This document shows positions 7,712-12,999 of a stretch of 12,999 nt of DNA, one piece after another. Each line of letters begins with the position of its first letter. Within the stretch, counting starts at the first letter, position 1. The translations under genes were made by a program, and so were the position numbers. The DNA comes from JBEIFW01 sp044370695 (lineage in GTDB: Bacteria; Actinomycetota; Acidimicrobiia; Acidimicrobiales; Ilumatobacteraceae), in assembly GCA_044370695.1 (NCBI GenBank), contig JBILVB010000110.1, positions 1-12,999 on the forward strand, written 5' to 3'. Below the pieces are notes generated by a model. The model was not told the DNA's origin and did not search any database. It worked only from the letters and a program-made list of their open reading frames with translations.

Positions 7712-8545
7712 TCAGGAGTTCTGGCACCGTGGGCACCAGTAGCTGGAGCGTCCACCCCAGTCCGAGCGCACGACCGCCGTGCGGCACCGGGGGCATGGCC
7801 GCCCGACTCGGCCGTGGACCGCATGGCGTTCCTGGTAACGGCCGGCCCGTCCGTCCACGTCGACGTACTGCCCGTCCGACAGCGTCGAGCCGCCCGCCTC
7901 GACGGCGGTGCCGAGCACGCGGCGGAGCGCGCGGTGCAGGGCGCGGATCTCGCGGGCGTCGAGCAGCACACCGGGCCGGTCGAAACGTACCCGGGCGTGC
8001 CAGAGGACCTCGTCGGCGTAGATGTTGCCGATGCCGGCGATCACGTGCTGGTCGACGAGGAGGTCCTTCACCCGGCGACGACGCGCGAGCCGGACCGCGA
8101 GCCCGTGCGGCCCGAAGCGGTCGAGCAGCGGGTCGGGGCCGAGGGCGAGCAGGTCGGGCGCGTCGTCGGCCCACCGGCCCGGCCGGACCACCACCACCTC
8201 GCCGAAGGTGCGCGGGTCGACGAAGCGAAGCGCCCGGCCGTCGTCGAGGCCGAAGCGCACGTGGGTGTGCGGCGGCTCCGGTGTGCCGGTATCGGCGAGG
8301 CGCAGCTGGCCGCTCATCCGTAGGTGCACGAGCACGGTGGCCCCGTCGTCGAGCCCGACGAGCAGATACTTGCCCCGCCGGGCGACCGAGGCCACCACGC
8401 GGCCTCGGGCCCCGGTCTCGACCGCCTCGGCGCTGGTCCGGCGCACGGTGCGCGCGCCGGTGGCCGACACCGTGTCGATCCGGCGGCCGACCAGCTCGCG
8501 CTCGAGACCGCGGCGCACGACCTCGACCTCAGGCAGCTCAGGCAC
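7712..8545 (-). CDS. mutM: Formamidopyrimidine-DNA glycosylase (Fpg/MutM)
   Basis: MutM removes 8-oxoguanine and formamidopyrimidines from DNA and cuts the abasic site (base excision repair). The 277-residue product starts PELPEVE, giving the catalytic N-terminal proline (after Met removal) and the glutamate next to it. RRGKYLLV carries the conserved lysine (K59), HLRMSGQL and GIGNIYADEVLW (helix-two-turn-helix) follow. The C-terminus holds the zinc finger with exact C-x2-C-x16-C-x2-C spacing ending WCPRCQ. Length is typical (about 270-290). The start is the GTG at 8545, fixed by the obligatory PELPEVE; it overlaps the rnc stop by 8 bases, so coupling with rnc is likely. The rnc-mutM pairing also occurs in mycobacteria. 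No missing key residue. Confidence 0.97.
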   Translation of the reverse strand: MPELPEVEVVRRGLERELVGRRIDTVSATGARTVRRTSAEAVETGARGRVVASVARRGKYLLVGLDDGATVLVHLRMSGQLRLADTGTPEPPHTHVRFGLDDGRALRFVDPRTFGEVVVVRPGRWADDAPDLLALGPDPLLDRFGPHGLAVRLARRRRVKDLLVDQHVIAGIGNIYADEVLWHARVRFDRPGVLLDAREIRALHRALRRVLGTAVEAGGSTLSDGQYVDVDGRAGRYQERHAVHGRVGRPCPRCRTAVVRSDWGGRSSYWCPRCQNS

Positions 8546-9254
8546 CGGCGCCCGTCCCGTCGGGCGCTCCGGGAGCCATGCGCTGCAGGGCCTGCGCAGC
8601 CGCGGCCTGCTCCGCCTGCTTCTTCGACCGGCCCGTTCCGGACCCGAGCTCCTCGTCGCCGACGAGCACGCGGGCCTGGAACACCTTCGCATGGTCCGGA
8701 CCGTCCTCGGCGACCCGGTAGGCCGGCGGCCCCGATGCCCGCCGGGCCAGCTGTTCCTGCAGCGCGGTCTTGTGGTCCGAGCCTCCGAAGCGGGCGGCTC
8801 GTTCGAGCGCCGGGCCGAGCAGGCGAGCCACCAGCGCCCGAGCCGCGTCGGGTCCGCCGTCGAGGTACACGGCGGCGAGGACCGCTTCGAGCGCGTCGGA
8901 CAGGATCGACGGCTTGGCCCGCCCGCCGGCCGCTGCCTCCCCCTTGCCCAGGAACAGCACCTCCCCGAGCCCGAGCTGGTCGGCCACGGACGCGAGCGCA
9001 CCGGCGTTCACGACCGCCTTGCGCAGATCGGTGAGACGGCCCTCGGTCAGCTCGGGGTGCCGGTGGAACACCCACTCGGCCACGAGCCAACCCAGGACCG
9101 CGTCCCCGAGGAACTCCAGCCGTTCGTTGGACTCCTCGCCGGGGTGTTCACTCACCCACGACCGGTGGGACAGCGCGACCCGCAGCAGCACAGGATCGGC
9201 GAACCGGTGTCCGATCCGGCTGGCGAAGGCCTCGAGATCGGCGCTGGTGCTCAG
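8538..9254 (-). CDS. rnc: Ribonuclease III, probably starting at a CTG codon
   Basis: RNase III cleaves double-stranded RNA, including the pre-rRNA stems flanking 16S and 23S. Counted from CTG at 9254 (238 residues), the catalytic signature NERLEFLGDAVLG spans 43-55. E44, E47, D51, E71, D120 and E123 match the E. coli acidic residues E38, E41, D45, E65, D114 and E117. A double-stranded RNA-binding domain follows from about 160 to the C-terminus (DHKTALQEQLA ... GRSKKQAEQAAAAQAL). The start is the odd part. The conserved first helix (DLEAFASRIGHRFADPVLL) lies upstream of the first canonical in-frame start, GTG at 9191. No in-frame ATG, GTG or TTG is found upstream to at least 9340. CTG at 9254 overlaps the acpP stop as CTGA. 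If GTG 9191 is used the protein has 217 residues and lacks helix 1. Identity is certain, start moderate. Confidence 0.93.
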   Translation of the reverse strand: MSTSADLEAFASRIGHRFADPVLLRVALSHRSWVSEHPGEESNERLEFLGDAVLGWLVAEWVFHRHPELTEGRLTDLRKAVVNAGALASVADQLGLGEVLFLGKGEAAAGGRAKPSILSDALEAVLAAVYLDGGPDAARALVARLLGPALERAARFGGSDHKTALQEQLARRASGPPAYRVAEDGPDHAKVFQARVLVGDEELGSGTGRSKKQAEQAAAAQALQRMAPGAPDGTGAGA

Positions 9255-9547
9255 GCGGCGTTCACCCGCGTGAACACGTAGTCGACGGCGTCGCGCACGG
9301 ACTTCAGATCTGCGAGGTCCTCGTCCTCGATGCGGAACCCCACGGTCCGCTCCCCGAGTTCTTCCTCGATCGCCTCGACGAGCTCGATCAGCGCAAGCGA
9401 GTCGGCCCCGAGGTCGTCGACGAAGGACTGACCTTCGCTGATCGAATCCGGTTCGATCTCGAGGATGTCGGCGAGCCGGTCCCGGATGATCCCGAACACC
9501 TCGGCGCGACTGACGGGACCGTGCTCGACGTGCGTCTCAGCGGGCAT
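9251..9547 (-). CDS. acpP: Acyl carrier protein
   Basis: Carries growing acyl chains on a phosphopantetheine arm in fatty acid synthesis. The 98-residue acidic product has the attachment motif GADSLALIELV with Ser50 as the modified residue, preceded by helix 1 (EVFGIIRDRLADILEI) and followed by helices 2 and 3 (VEAIEEELG ... SVRDAVDYV). About 12 extra N-terminal residues and a slightly longer loop after helix 2 make it longer than the usual 76-80. The ATG at 9547 has AGGAG 5 bases upstream. A TAACCT hexamer at 9585-9590 in the 55-base gap after plsX could be a -10 element, but this is weak. Its place between plsX and rnc supports a role in primary lipid synthesis, not a secondary-metabolite pathway. 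The stop overlaps the likely rnc start. Confidence 0.95.
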   Translation of the reverse strand: MPAETHVEHGPVSRAEVFGIIRDRLADILEIEPDSISEGQSFVDDLGADSLALIELVEAIEEELGERTVGFRIEDEDLADLKSVRDAVDYVFTRVNAA

Positions 9548-9602
9548 CGGATCTCCTGGGAGGCAGGGACGGTTGGGTGGCGGCAGGTTACCGCCGTCGG
9601 GC

Positions 9603-10580
9603 TCAGGCCGAGATGGCGGCGCGCAGCGAGCCGACGAGATCGGCCTCGACCATCTCCTGCGCGACCCGGCACGCGTTGACGACGGCGCGCGCCGAGGACG
9701 AACCGTGGGAGATGATGCACACCCCGTCGACCCCGAGGAGCATGGCGCCGCCGTAGGTCTCCGGGTCGAGCGTGGCGTAGAGCGGCAGCAGGGCCGGCAT
9801 CAACGCCGCCGACGGTTCGGCGTACTCGGGCTTGGCCGCGAAGGCCTCCAGCAGCGCCCGCACGATCGTCTTGAGCGCCCCCTCGAGGGTCTTGAGCACG
9901 ACATTTCCCGTGAAGCCGTCGGTGACGACGACGTCGACGTCCGCAGTCATCACGTCGCGTCCCTCGACGTTGCCGATGAAGTTGATCCCGGGCGCCTGCG
10001 CAAGCAGGCCGTGGGTCTCCTTCACGAGCGGCGTGCCCTTGGTGGGCTCCTCGCCGATGGACAGCAGACCGACCCGCGGCGTGGCGATGCCGAAGCGCTG
10101 CCGGGAGAACACGGTGCCCATCTGGGCGAACTGCACCAGCCAGTCGGCTTGCACCTCGGCGTTGGCACCGGCGTCGATCAGCACCGTCGGCAGGGCGCCC
10201 GGGACCGGGATCGGCGTGGCGATCGCCGGGCGGCTCACCCCTTTGAGGCGGCCCATCCGCAGCAGGGCCGACGCCATCGTGGCGCCGGTGTTGCCCGCCG
10301 ACAGCATCGCCGACGCCTTGCCGTCCCGGACCGCTTCGGCGGCACGCACGAGCGACGAATCCTTCTTCCGCCGCACGCCCTGTGCCGGGTCGTCGTCCAT
10401 CTCGATGACCTCGGAGCACTCACGCACGGGCAGGTCGCCCACGTCACCGAGCGCATCGGCCCGTCCCACGAGCAGGATCGGGATGCCGTGCTCCTCGGCC
10501 GCCTGGCGGGCACCGCGCACGATCTCGCCCGGGGCCCGGTCGCCGCCCATGGCGTCGACCGCGATGGGGAGGATGGTCAC
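9603..10580 (-). CDS. plsX: Phosphate acyltransferase PlsX
   Basis: PlsX converts acyl-ACP and phosphate to acyl-phosphate, the donor for PlsY in the first acylation of glycerol-3-phosphate; it works at the inner face of the membrane. The 325-residue product shows the family N-terminus IAVDAMGGDRAPGEIV, then MLSAGNTGATMASAL, TVLIDAGANAEVQADWL, GNVEGRDV and VVTDGFTGNVVLKTLEG, and near the end SHGSSSARAV. Length is normal (about 320-345). The start is GTG at 10580, which places MGGD correctly; it lies 7 bases after the rpmF stop, the common rpmF-plsX arrangement, and probably depends on coupling with rpmF because no strong Shine-Dalgarno is visible. acpP, whose product is its substrate carrier, is next downstream. 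Confidence 0.97.
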   Translation of the reverse strand: MTILPIAVDAMGGDRAPGEIVRGARQAAEEHGIPILLVGRADALGDVGDLPVRECSEVIEMDDDPAQGVRRKKDSSLVRAAEAVRDGKASAMLSAGNTGATMASALLRMGRLKGVSRPAIATPIPVPGALPTVLIDAGANAEVQADWLVQFAQMGTVFSRQRFGIATPRVGLLSIGEEPTKGTPLVKETHGLLAQAPGINFIGNVEGRDVMTADVDVVVTDGFTGNVVLKTLEGALKTIVRALLEAFAAKPEYAEPSAALMPALLPLYATLDPETYGGAMLLGVDGVCIISHGSSSARAVVNACRVAQEMVEADLVGSLRAAISA

Positions 10581-10587
10581 CGCCGGC

Positions 10588-10767
10588 TCAGGCGACGTCG
10601 ATCACGACACGGTCGCGGTACCACCCACACGACGGGCAGACCACGTGGGGCCGCTTCGCCGCATTGCAGCGAGGGCAGGTGCTGCGGGCCGGGGCCTCGA
10701 GCTTCCATGCGGCGGCCCGGTGGCTGCGCGACTTCGACTTCGACTTCTTCTTCTTCGGGACCGGCAT
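10588..10767 (-). CDS. rpmF: 50S ribosomal protein bL32, zinc-binding form
   Basis: A small protein of the large ribosomal subunit. The 59 residues start MPVPKKKKSKSKSRSHRA, a basic tail with the usual PVPKKK opening, then WKLEAPARSTCPRC, the second pair CPSCGWY and a short end RVVIDVA. Cysteines 31, 34, 44 and 47 form an intact zinc ribbon (the C+ form; cysteine-free paralogues are used under zinc starvation). The ATG at 10767 has AGGAG 8 bases upstream. It heads the rpmF-plsX-acpP-rnc-mutM run. Its usual upstream partner, the DUF177 gene, is present but 1027 bases away because a transporter gene on the other strand lies between. Confidence 0.96.
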   Translation of the reverse strand: MPVPKKKKSKSKSRSHRAAAWKLEAPARSTCPRCNAAKRPHVVCPSCGWYRDRVVIDVA

Positions 10768-10795
10768 GGTTCGATCTCCTCACGAGGGCCCGGTG

Positions 10796-10801
10796 AGGAT
10801 A
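10796..10801 (-). promoter_or_regulatory. Candidate -10 hexamer for the rpmF-plsX-acpP-rnc-mutM group (TATCCT)
   Basis: In the 83-base divergent gap between rpmF and the transporter gene, the minus strand reads TATCCT, a TANNNT match 28 bases upstream of the rpmF ATG. That would give a leader of about 20 bases containing the AGGAG site. At 17-base spacing the -35 position reads TCGTCG, a poor match. A promoter is expected here because the gene upstream runs the other way. Confidence 0.33.
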
Positions 10802-10838
10802 GCCGCCCCGCACGGCGCCGACGAATCACCCGGACGCG

Positions 10839-10844
10839 TAGGGT
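10839..10844 (+). promoter_or_regulatory. Candidate -10 hexamer for the EamA transporter gene (TAGGGT)
   Basis: TAGGGT ends 6 bases before the GTG at 10851, the spacing of a leaderless transcript. There is no convincing Shine-Dalgarno ahead of that GTG, which fits. No -35 element seen. Confidence 0.35.
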
Positions 10845-10850
10845 GCGCCG

Positions 10851-11753
10851 GTGACAACCACCGCCGTGCCCGGCCCGGACGCCGCCCGGCGGCGCTACCT
10901 GCTCGCACTGGGCGGCTTGGGACTGGTGGTGGTGATCTGGGGTCTCGGCCCGCCGCTGTCGAAGGAGATCAGCGCACCGGGCCTCACGGTCGCAGCGGTC
11001 CGCATGTGGATGGCGGTGCCCACCATGGTCGCGTTGCAGGTGCTCAGCGGCTCGCGTCCGACCTGGGCCCAGATCTGGGCGAGCCGCTGGGGCGGGCTGT
11101 GCTTCGGGGCGAACATGGCGTTCTTCTTCACCGCCATCCAGCACGCATCGATCGCCACGGTCACGCTCGTCGGGTCCCTGCAGCCGGTCACGGTGCTGCT
11201 CGGCGGGATCCGGTTCTTCGGCGAGCGACCGACGGCCTGGCGGCTCGGTTGGACGGTGGTCGGCATCGTCTCGGTGGGCGCAGCCGTCGCCGGGGCCGGC
11301 GCCGGGGTGCGGGCCACCCCGTTCGGGTTGGCCCTGTCGTGCGGGGCGCTCGTCACGCTGTCGGCGTACCTGCTCGTCACCCGGCGCACCCGTGCCCGGC
11401 TGTCGCCGTCGGAGTACCTGACCGGGGTGATGGTCTGGGCCGCGCTCGCCGTGACCCCGATGGCGCTGGTGAGCGGCCTGGCGCTCGACGCCATCGACTC
11501 CGCCGACGTGTTCTGGCTGGTCGTGGTGCTCATCGGCCCCGGCGCACTCGGGCACCTGATCATGAACTGGGTGATCACCGAGCTGCCCCTGGGGATCACG
11601 GCGCTCAACATGCTCCCCGCCACGGTGCTGTCGATCGCGGTCGCCTGGCCGGTGCACGGCGAACCCGTGACGTTGCTGCAGGTCGTCGCAGGAGCGGTGA
11701 CGCTCGTGGCCGTCGGGCTCGTGGTCAACGGCCGCCCGTCCTGGCTGCGCTGA
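10851..11753 (+). CDS. EamA/DMT-family transporter, substrate unknown
   Basis: A 300-residue inner-membrane protein of the drug/metabolite transporter superfamily. About ten hydrophobic segments can be placed (roughly 17-36, 46-65, 80-97, 101-121, 131-150, 157-175, 189-209, 219-238, 246-268, 273-292). It has the two-fold EamA repeat: each half ends with a helix leading into a GE-P-T turn (FFGERPT at 122-128, HGEPVT at 269-274) before its last helix. IWGLGPPLSKEI in helix 1 is also typical. Substrates of this family (amino acids, purines, other metabolites) cannot be told from sequence. The GTG at 10851 is chosen because it precedes the short cytoplasmic N-tail; it may be leaderless. It is the only plus-strand gene in the window and lies between DUF177 and rpmF, which are usually adjacent, so it is probably a lineage-specific insertion. 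Base composition does not look foreign. Confidence 0.92.
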   Translation: MTTTAVPGPDAARRRYLLALGGLGLVVVIWGLGPPLSKEISAPGLTVAAVRMWMAVPTMVALQVLSGSRPTWAQIWASRWGGLCFGANMAFFFTAIQHASIATVTLVGSLQPVTVLLGGIRFFGERPTAWRLGWTVVGIVSVGAAVAGAGAGVRATPFGLALSCGALVTLSAYLLVTRRTRARLSPSEYLTGVMVWAALAVTPMALVSGLALDAIDSADVFWLVVVLIGPGALGHLIMNWVITELPLGITALNMLPATVLSIAVAWPVHGEPVTLLQVVAGAVTLVAVGLVVNGRPSWLR

Positions 11754-11763
11754 GCCCCGGCAC

Positions 11764-11796
11764 GACCGGCGCGGGCCGGCGCTCGACCCGCCGGTC
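11764..11796. terminator. Possible stem-loop between convergent genes
   Basis: Arms GACCGGCG (11764-11771) and CGCCGGTC (11789-11796) can pair around a 17-base GC-rich loop. It sits between the convergent ends of the transporter and DUF177 genes and reaches into the DUF177 stop codon. There is no U-run on either strand, so it is at best a non-canonical terminator of the type common in high-GC bacteria, and may be chance in GC-rich DNA. Confidence 0.28.
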
Positions 11797-12322
11797 AACC
11801 GGTTTCGTCGGCCGCGTCCTCCGTGCGCAGCGCATCGAGCGCAGCCCAACGGGAATCGCGCGCCGCCGGGGCGCAGGCGCAGGGCGTCCGGTTCCGATCG
11901 ACCCCGCAGGTGGGGCACAGCCCGGCGCAGTCGGGCCGGCACAGCGGGGCGAGGGGCAGTTCGAGCATCAGGCCGTCGCGTACCGCCGGCCACAGTTCGA
12001 GCAGATCCCCGGTGAGCGCGAACGCGTCGGGGGCCGTCGGGCGGAGCTGGTAGAGCTCACGCAGGTCGTCGACCACCACCTCGCCGGTCGCCGGGCCGAG
12101 GCACCGCCGGCACACGCCCTGCCACGTCGCCCGGGCCCGGCCCGTCAGCACGATGCCGTCCGACAGGCTCTCGAGTGCGAGCTCGACGGTCACCGGCGAA
12201 CCGTCCGGCACCTCCACCTCGCCGACGACGACGTCTTCGGCGGGCACGACCGCGTGCACCGATCGGCGCAGCGCCGGGTGCCGCAACAGCTCGGTGACGG
12301 GAACGGTGAGCTCGGGGACCAT
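11795..12322 (-). CDS. DUF177 / YceD family protein
   Basis: YceD-family proteins are widely found next to rpmF and are linked to large ribosomal subunit or 23S rRNA maturation; the mechanism is poorly known. The 175-residue product has the family core VCRRCLGPATGEVVVDDLRELY (Cys71, Cys74) and, near the C-terminus, a cluster of six cysteines (128, 132, 136, 139, 148, 150) in DCAGLCPTCG and CAC that could bind zinc. The actinobacterial homologue is Rv2926c in M. tuberculosis. The frame is open to 12556, but the extra part is Arg/Ser-rich and overlaps the upstream gene. ATG at 12322 (or the TTG just before it) gives a normal protein starting MVPELTVP, 16 bases after the SepIVA-like gene. It was probably co-transcribed with rpmF ancestrally; here it is not adjacent. 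Confidence 0.93.
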   Translation of the reverse strand: MVPELTVPVTELLRHPALRRSVHAVVPAEDVVVGEVEVPDGSPVTVELALESLSDGIVLTGRARATWQGVCRRCLGPATGEVVVDDLRELYQLRPTAPDAFALTGDLLELWPAVRDGLMLELPLAPLCRPDCAGLCPTCGVDRNRTPCACAPAARDSRWAALDALRTEDAADETG

Positions 12323-12338
12323 CAACGCGCTCGGGCGC

Positions 12339-12887
12339 TCAGGACCGGTCCTGGTCGAAGAACAGCGGCCCGGACGGATCCGGCTCCGGCTGCGGGGTAC
12401 CCGCCGGGGGGCGCGGCGCTCCGTTGAGCCGCTCTCGTCCGGCCGCCACCGTGCGCGCCACCCGGTCGAGGACGATCTCGAACGTGGCGAGGCGCTGGTC
12501 GACGAAATCCTCGGTCTCGAGGCGCATCCGGCGGGCGTCTTCCTCCGCGGCGTCACGGACCTGGCGGGCCCGCATCTCGGCCTGGCGGACGATCTCGGCG
12601 CGCTGGACCATCCGTTCCGCCTGCGCCCGGGCCGCCTCGAGCAGATCGTCGGCCTCGCGCTGCGTCTTGTGCAGGAACTCCTGACGCTCCTTGAGCATCC
12701 AGCGGGCCTGGCGCAGTTCGTCGGGCAGACGGTTGAGTGCTTCTTCGAGCAACTCGATGATCTCGTCGCGGTTGATCATCGGCGACGACGACAGCGGGAT
12801 CGTGCGGGCGGTCGCGATGATGTCGATGGTGCGCCGCAACAACGTCTCGGAGTCGTTCGTCGACTGGGCGTCGCCGAAATAGCTCAT
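12339..12887 (-). CDS. SepIVA-like DivIVA-type coiled-coil protein
   Basis: The 182-residue product begins with a short N-tail, then INRDEIIELLEEALNRLPDEL (38-58), a long charged coiled coil rich in Ala, Arg and Glu (about 60-125), the segment LETEDFVDQRLATFEIVLDRVARTV (123-147), and a Pro-rich tail ending in LFFDQDRS. From memory the same blocks occur in mycobacterial SepIVA (Rv2927c), a septation and envelope-growth factor: its RGDVLELIDDI-like start and its YVDNKLAEFEEFLNGTLRSVGRG-like end. The neighbours also match, with DUF177 next downstream. At 182 residues it is shorter than the about 245 in Mycobacterium, because the middle coiled coil has fewer repeats. The start at ATG 12887 lies 10 bases after the coaD stop; MINRDE at 12776 is a possible internal start. 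Such proteins are often annotated as F0 subunit b-like; there is no membrane helix here, so that is unlikely. Confidence 0.85.
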   Translation of the reverse strand: MSYFGDAQSTNDSETLLRRTIDIIATARTIPLSSSPMINRDEIIELLEEALNRLPDELRQARWMLKERQEFLHKTQREADDLLEAARAQAERMVQRAEIVRQAEMRARQVRDAAEEDARRMRLETEDFVDQRLATFEIVLDRVARTVAAGRERLNGAPRPPAGTPQPEPDPSGPLFFDQDRS

Positions 12888-12897
12888 CGGGCGTGGC

Positions 12898-12999
12898 TCA
12901 TCGAGGGAAGCGCTCCTGCAATCGAGCCGCCACCGGCGGCGGGACCAGGGCCGAGACGTCTCCACCGTACCGGGTGATGTCCCGGATGAAGCTCGACGC
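12898..12999 (-). CDS. coaD: Pantetheine-phosphate adenylyltransferase, C-terminal fragment (cut by window edge)
   Basis: CoaD makes dephospho-CoA from phosphopantetheine and ATP. Only the last 33 residues are in the window: SSFIRDITRYGGDVSALVPPPVAARLQERF, which matches the conserved CoaD C-terminus of the type SSSLVKEVA-x-x-GGDVS-x-LVP-x-x-V. The frame has no stop up to the window edge and ends with TGA at 12898-12900. The SepIVA-like gene starts 10 bases later, so the two are probably co-transcribed. Position next to a SepIVA homologue and DUF177 is as expected for an actinobacterium. Confidence 0.9.
   Translation of the reverse strand, partial: ASSFIRDITRYGGDVSALVPPPVAARLQERFPR

Noticed and set aside
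4205..8323. Plus-strand open frame of about 1370 codons across smc, the cyclase gene and mutM
   Set aside because: It is antisense to three confidently identified genes, rich in Ser/Arg/Ala, and has no recognisable domain; a GC-driven artefact.
12323..12556. Extended N-terminus for the DUF177 protein
   Set aside because: It overlaps the SepIVA-like gene in another frame, is Ser/Arg-rich and has no family similarity.
1..12999. CRISPR, insertion sequence, prophage, defence island or RNA genes
   Set aside because: I saw no regularly spaced repeats, transposase or integrase motifs, terminal inverted repeats or tRNA/rRNA-like sequence; the window is compact housekeeping DNA.

Overview
The window is high-GC DNA from the conserved housekeeping core of an actinobacterial chromosome. 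The evidence is the order coaD - sepIVA-like - DUF177 - rpmF - plsX - acpP - rnc - mutM - smc - ftsY, which broadly follows the Mycobacterium region coaD...Rv2927c-Rv2926c-rnc-mutM-smc-ftsY. A SepIVA-type coiled-coil gene next to DUF177 and GTG-rich initiation fit the same picture. The extra genes and a roughly 480-residue isocitrate dehydrogenase suggest a deep-branching lineage such as Acidimicrobiia, but that placement is inference.

All genes but one are on the minus strand, so transcription runs right to left. At the right edge are the last 33 codons of coaD (coenzyme A synthesis), then a SepIVA-like septum/envelope coiled-coil protein and a DUF177 (YceD) protein, closely spaced. A plus-strand EamA-type transporter gene then interrupts the usual DUF177-rpmF pair. 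Next comes a compact group: rpmF (59 codons), plsX, acpP, rnc and mutM, with gaps of 7 and 55 bases and then overlaps of 4 and 8 bases. It couples ribosome assembly, acyl-phosphate and acyl carrier supply, RNA processing and repair of oxidised bases. A membrane diguanylate cyclase and smc follow at gaps of 27 and 34 bases.

A 103-base gap with a consensus -35 hexamer and a perfect inverted repeat separates smc from an isocitrate dehydrogenase gene. That gene overlaps a small unrecognised gene by ATGA. ftsY (membrane-anchored SRP receptor) is last and runs off the left edge after 363 codons, before its G4 and G5 motifs.

I see no RNA genes, insertion sequences, CRISPR arrays, prophage or defence genes, and no convincing new multi-gene system. 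The points most worth a second look are an rnc gene with no canonical start codon at its conserved N-terminus, the inverted repeat upstream of icd, the unknown protein coupled to icd, the cyclase placed before smc, and the transporter that splits DUF177 from rpmF. Nearly the whole window is coding; the longest gap is 103 bases.
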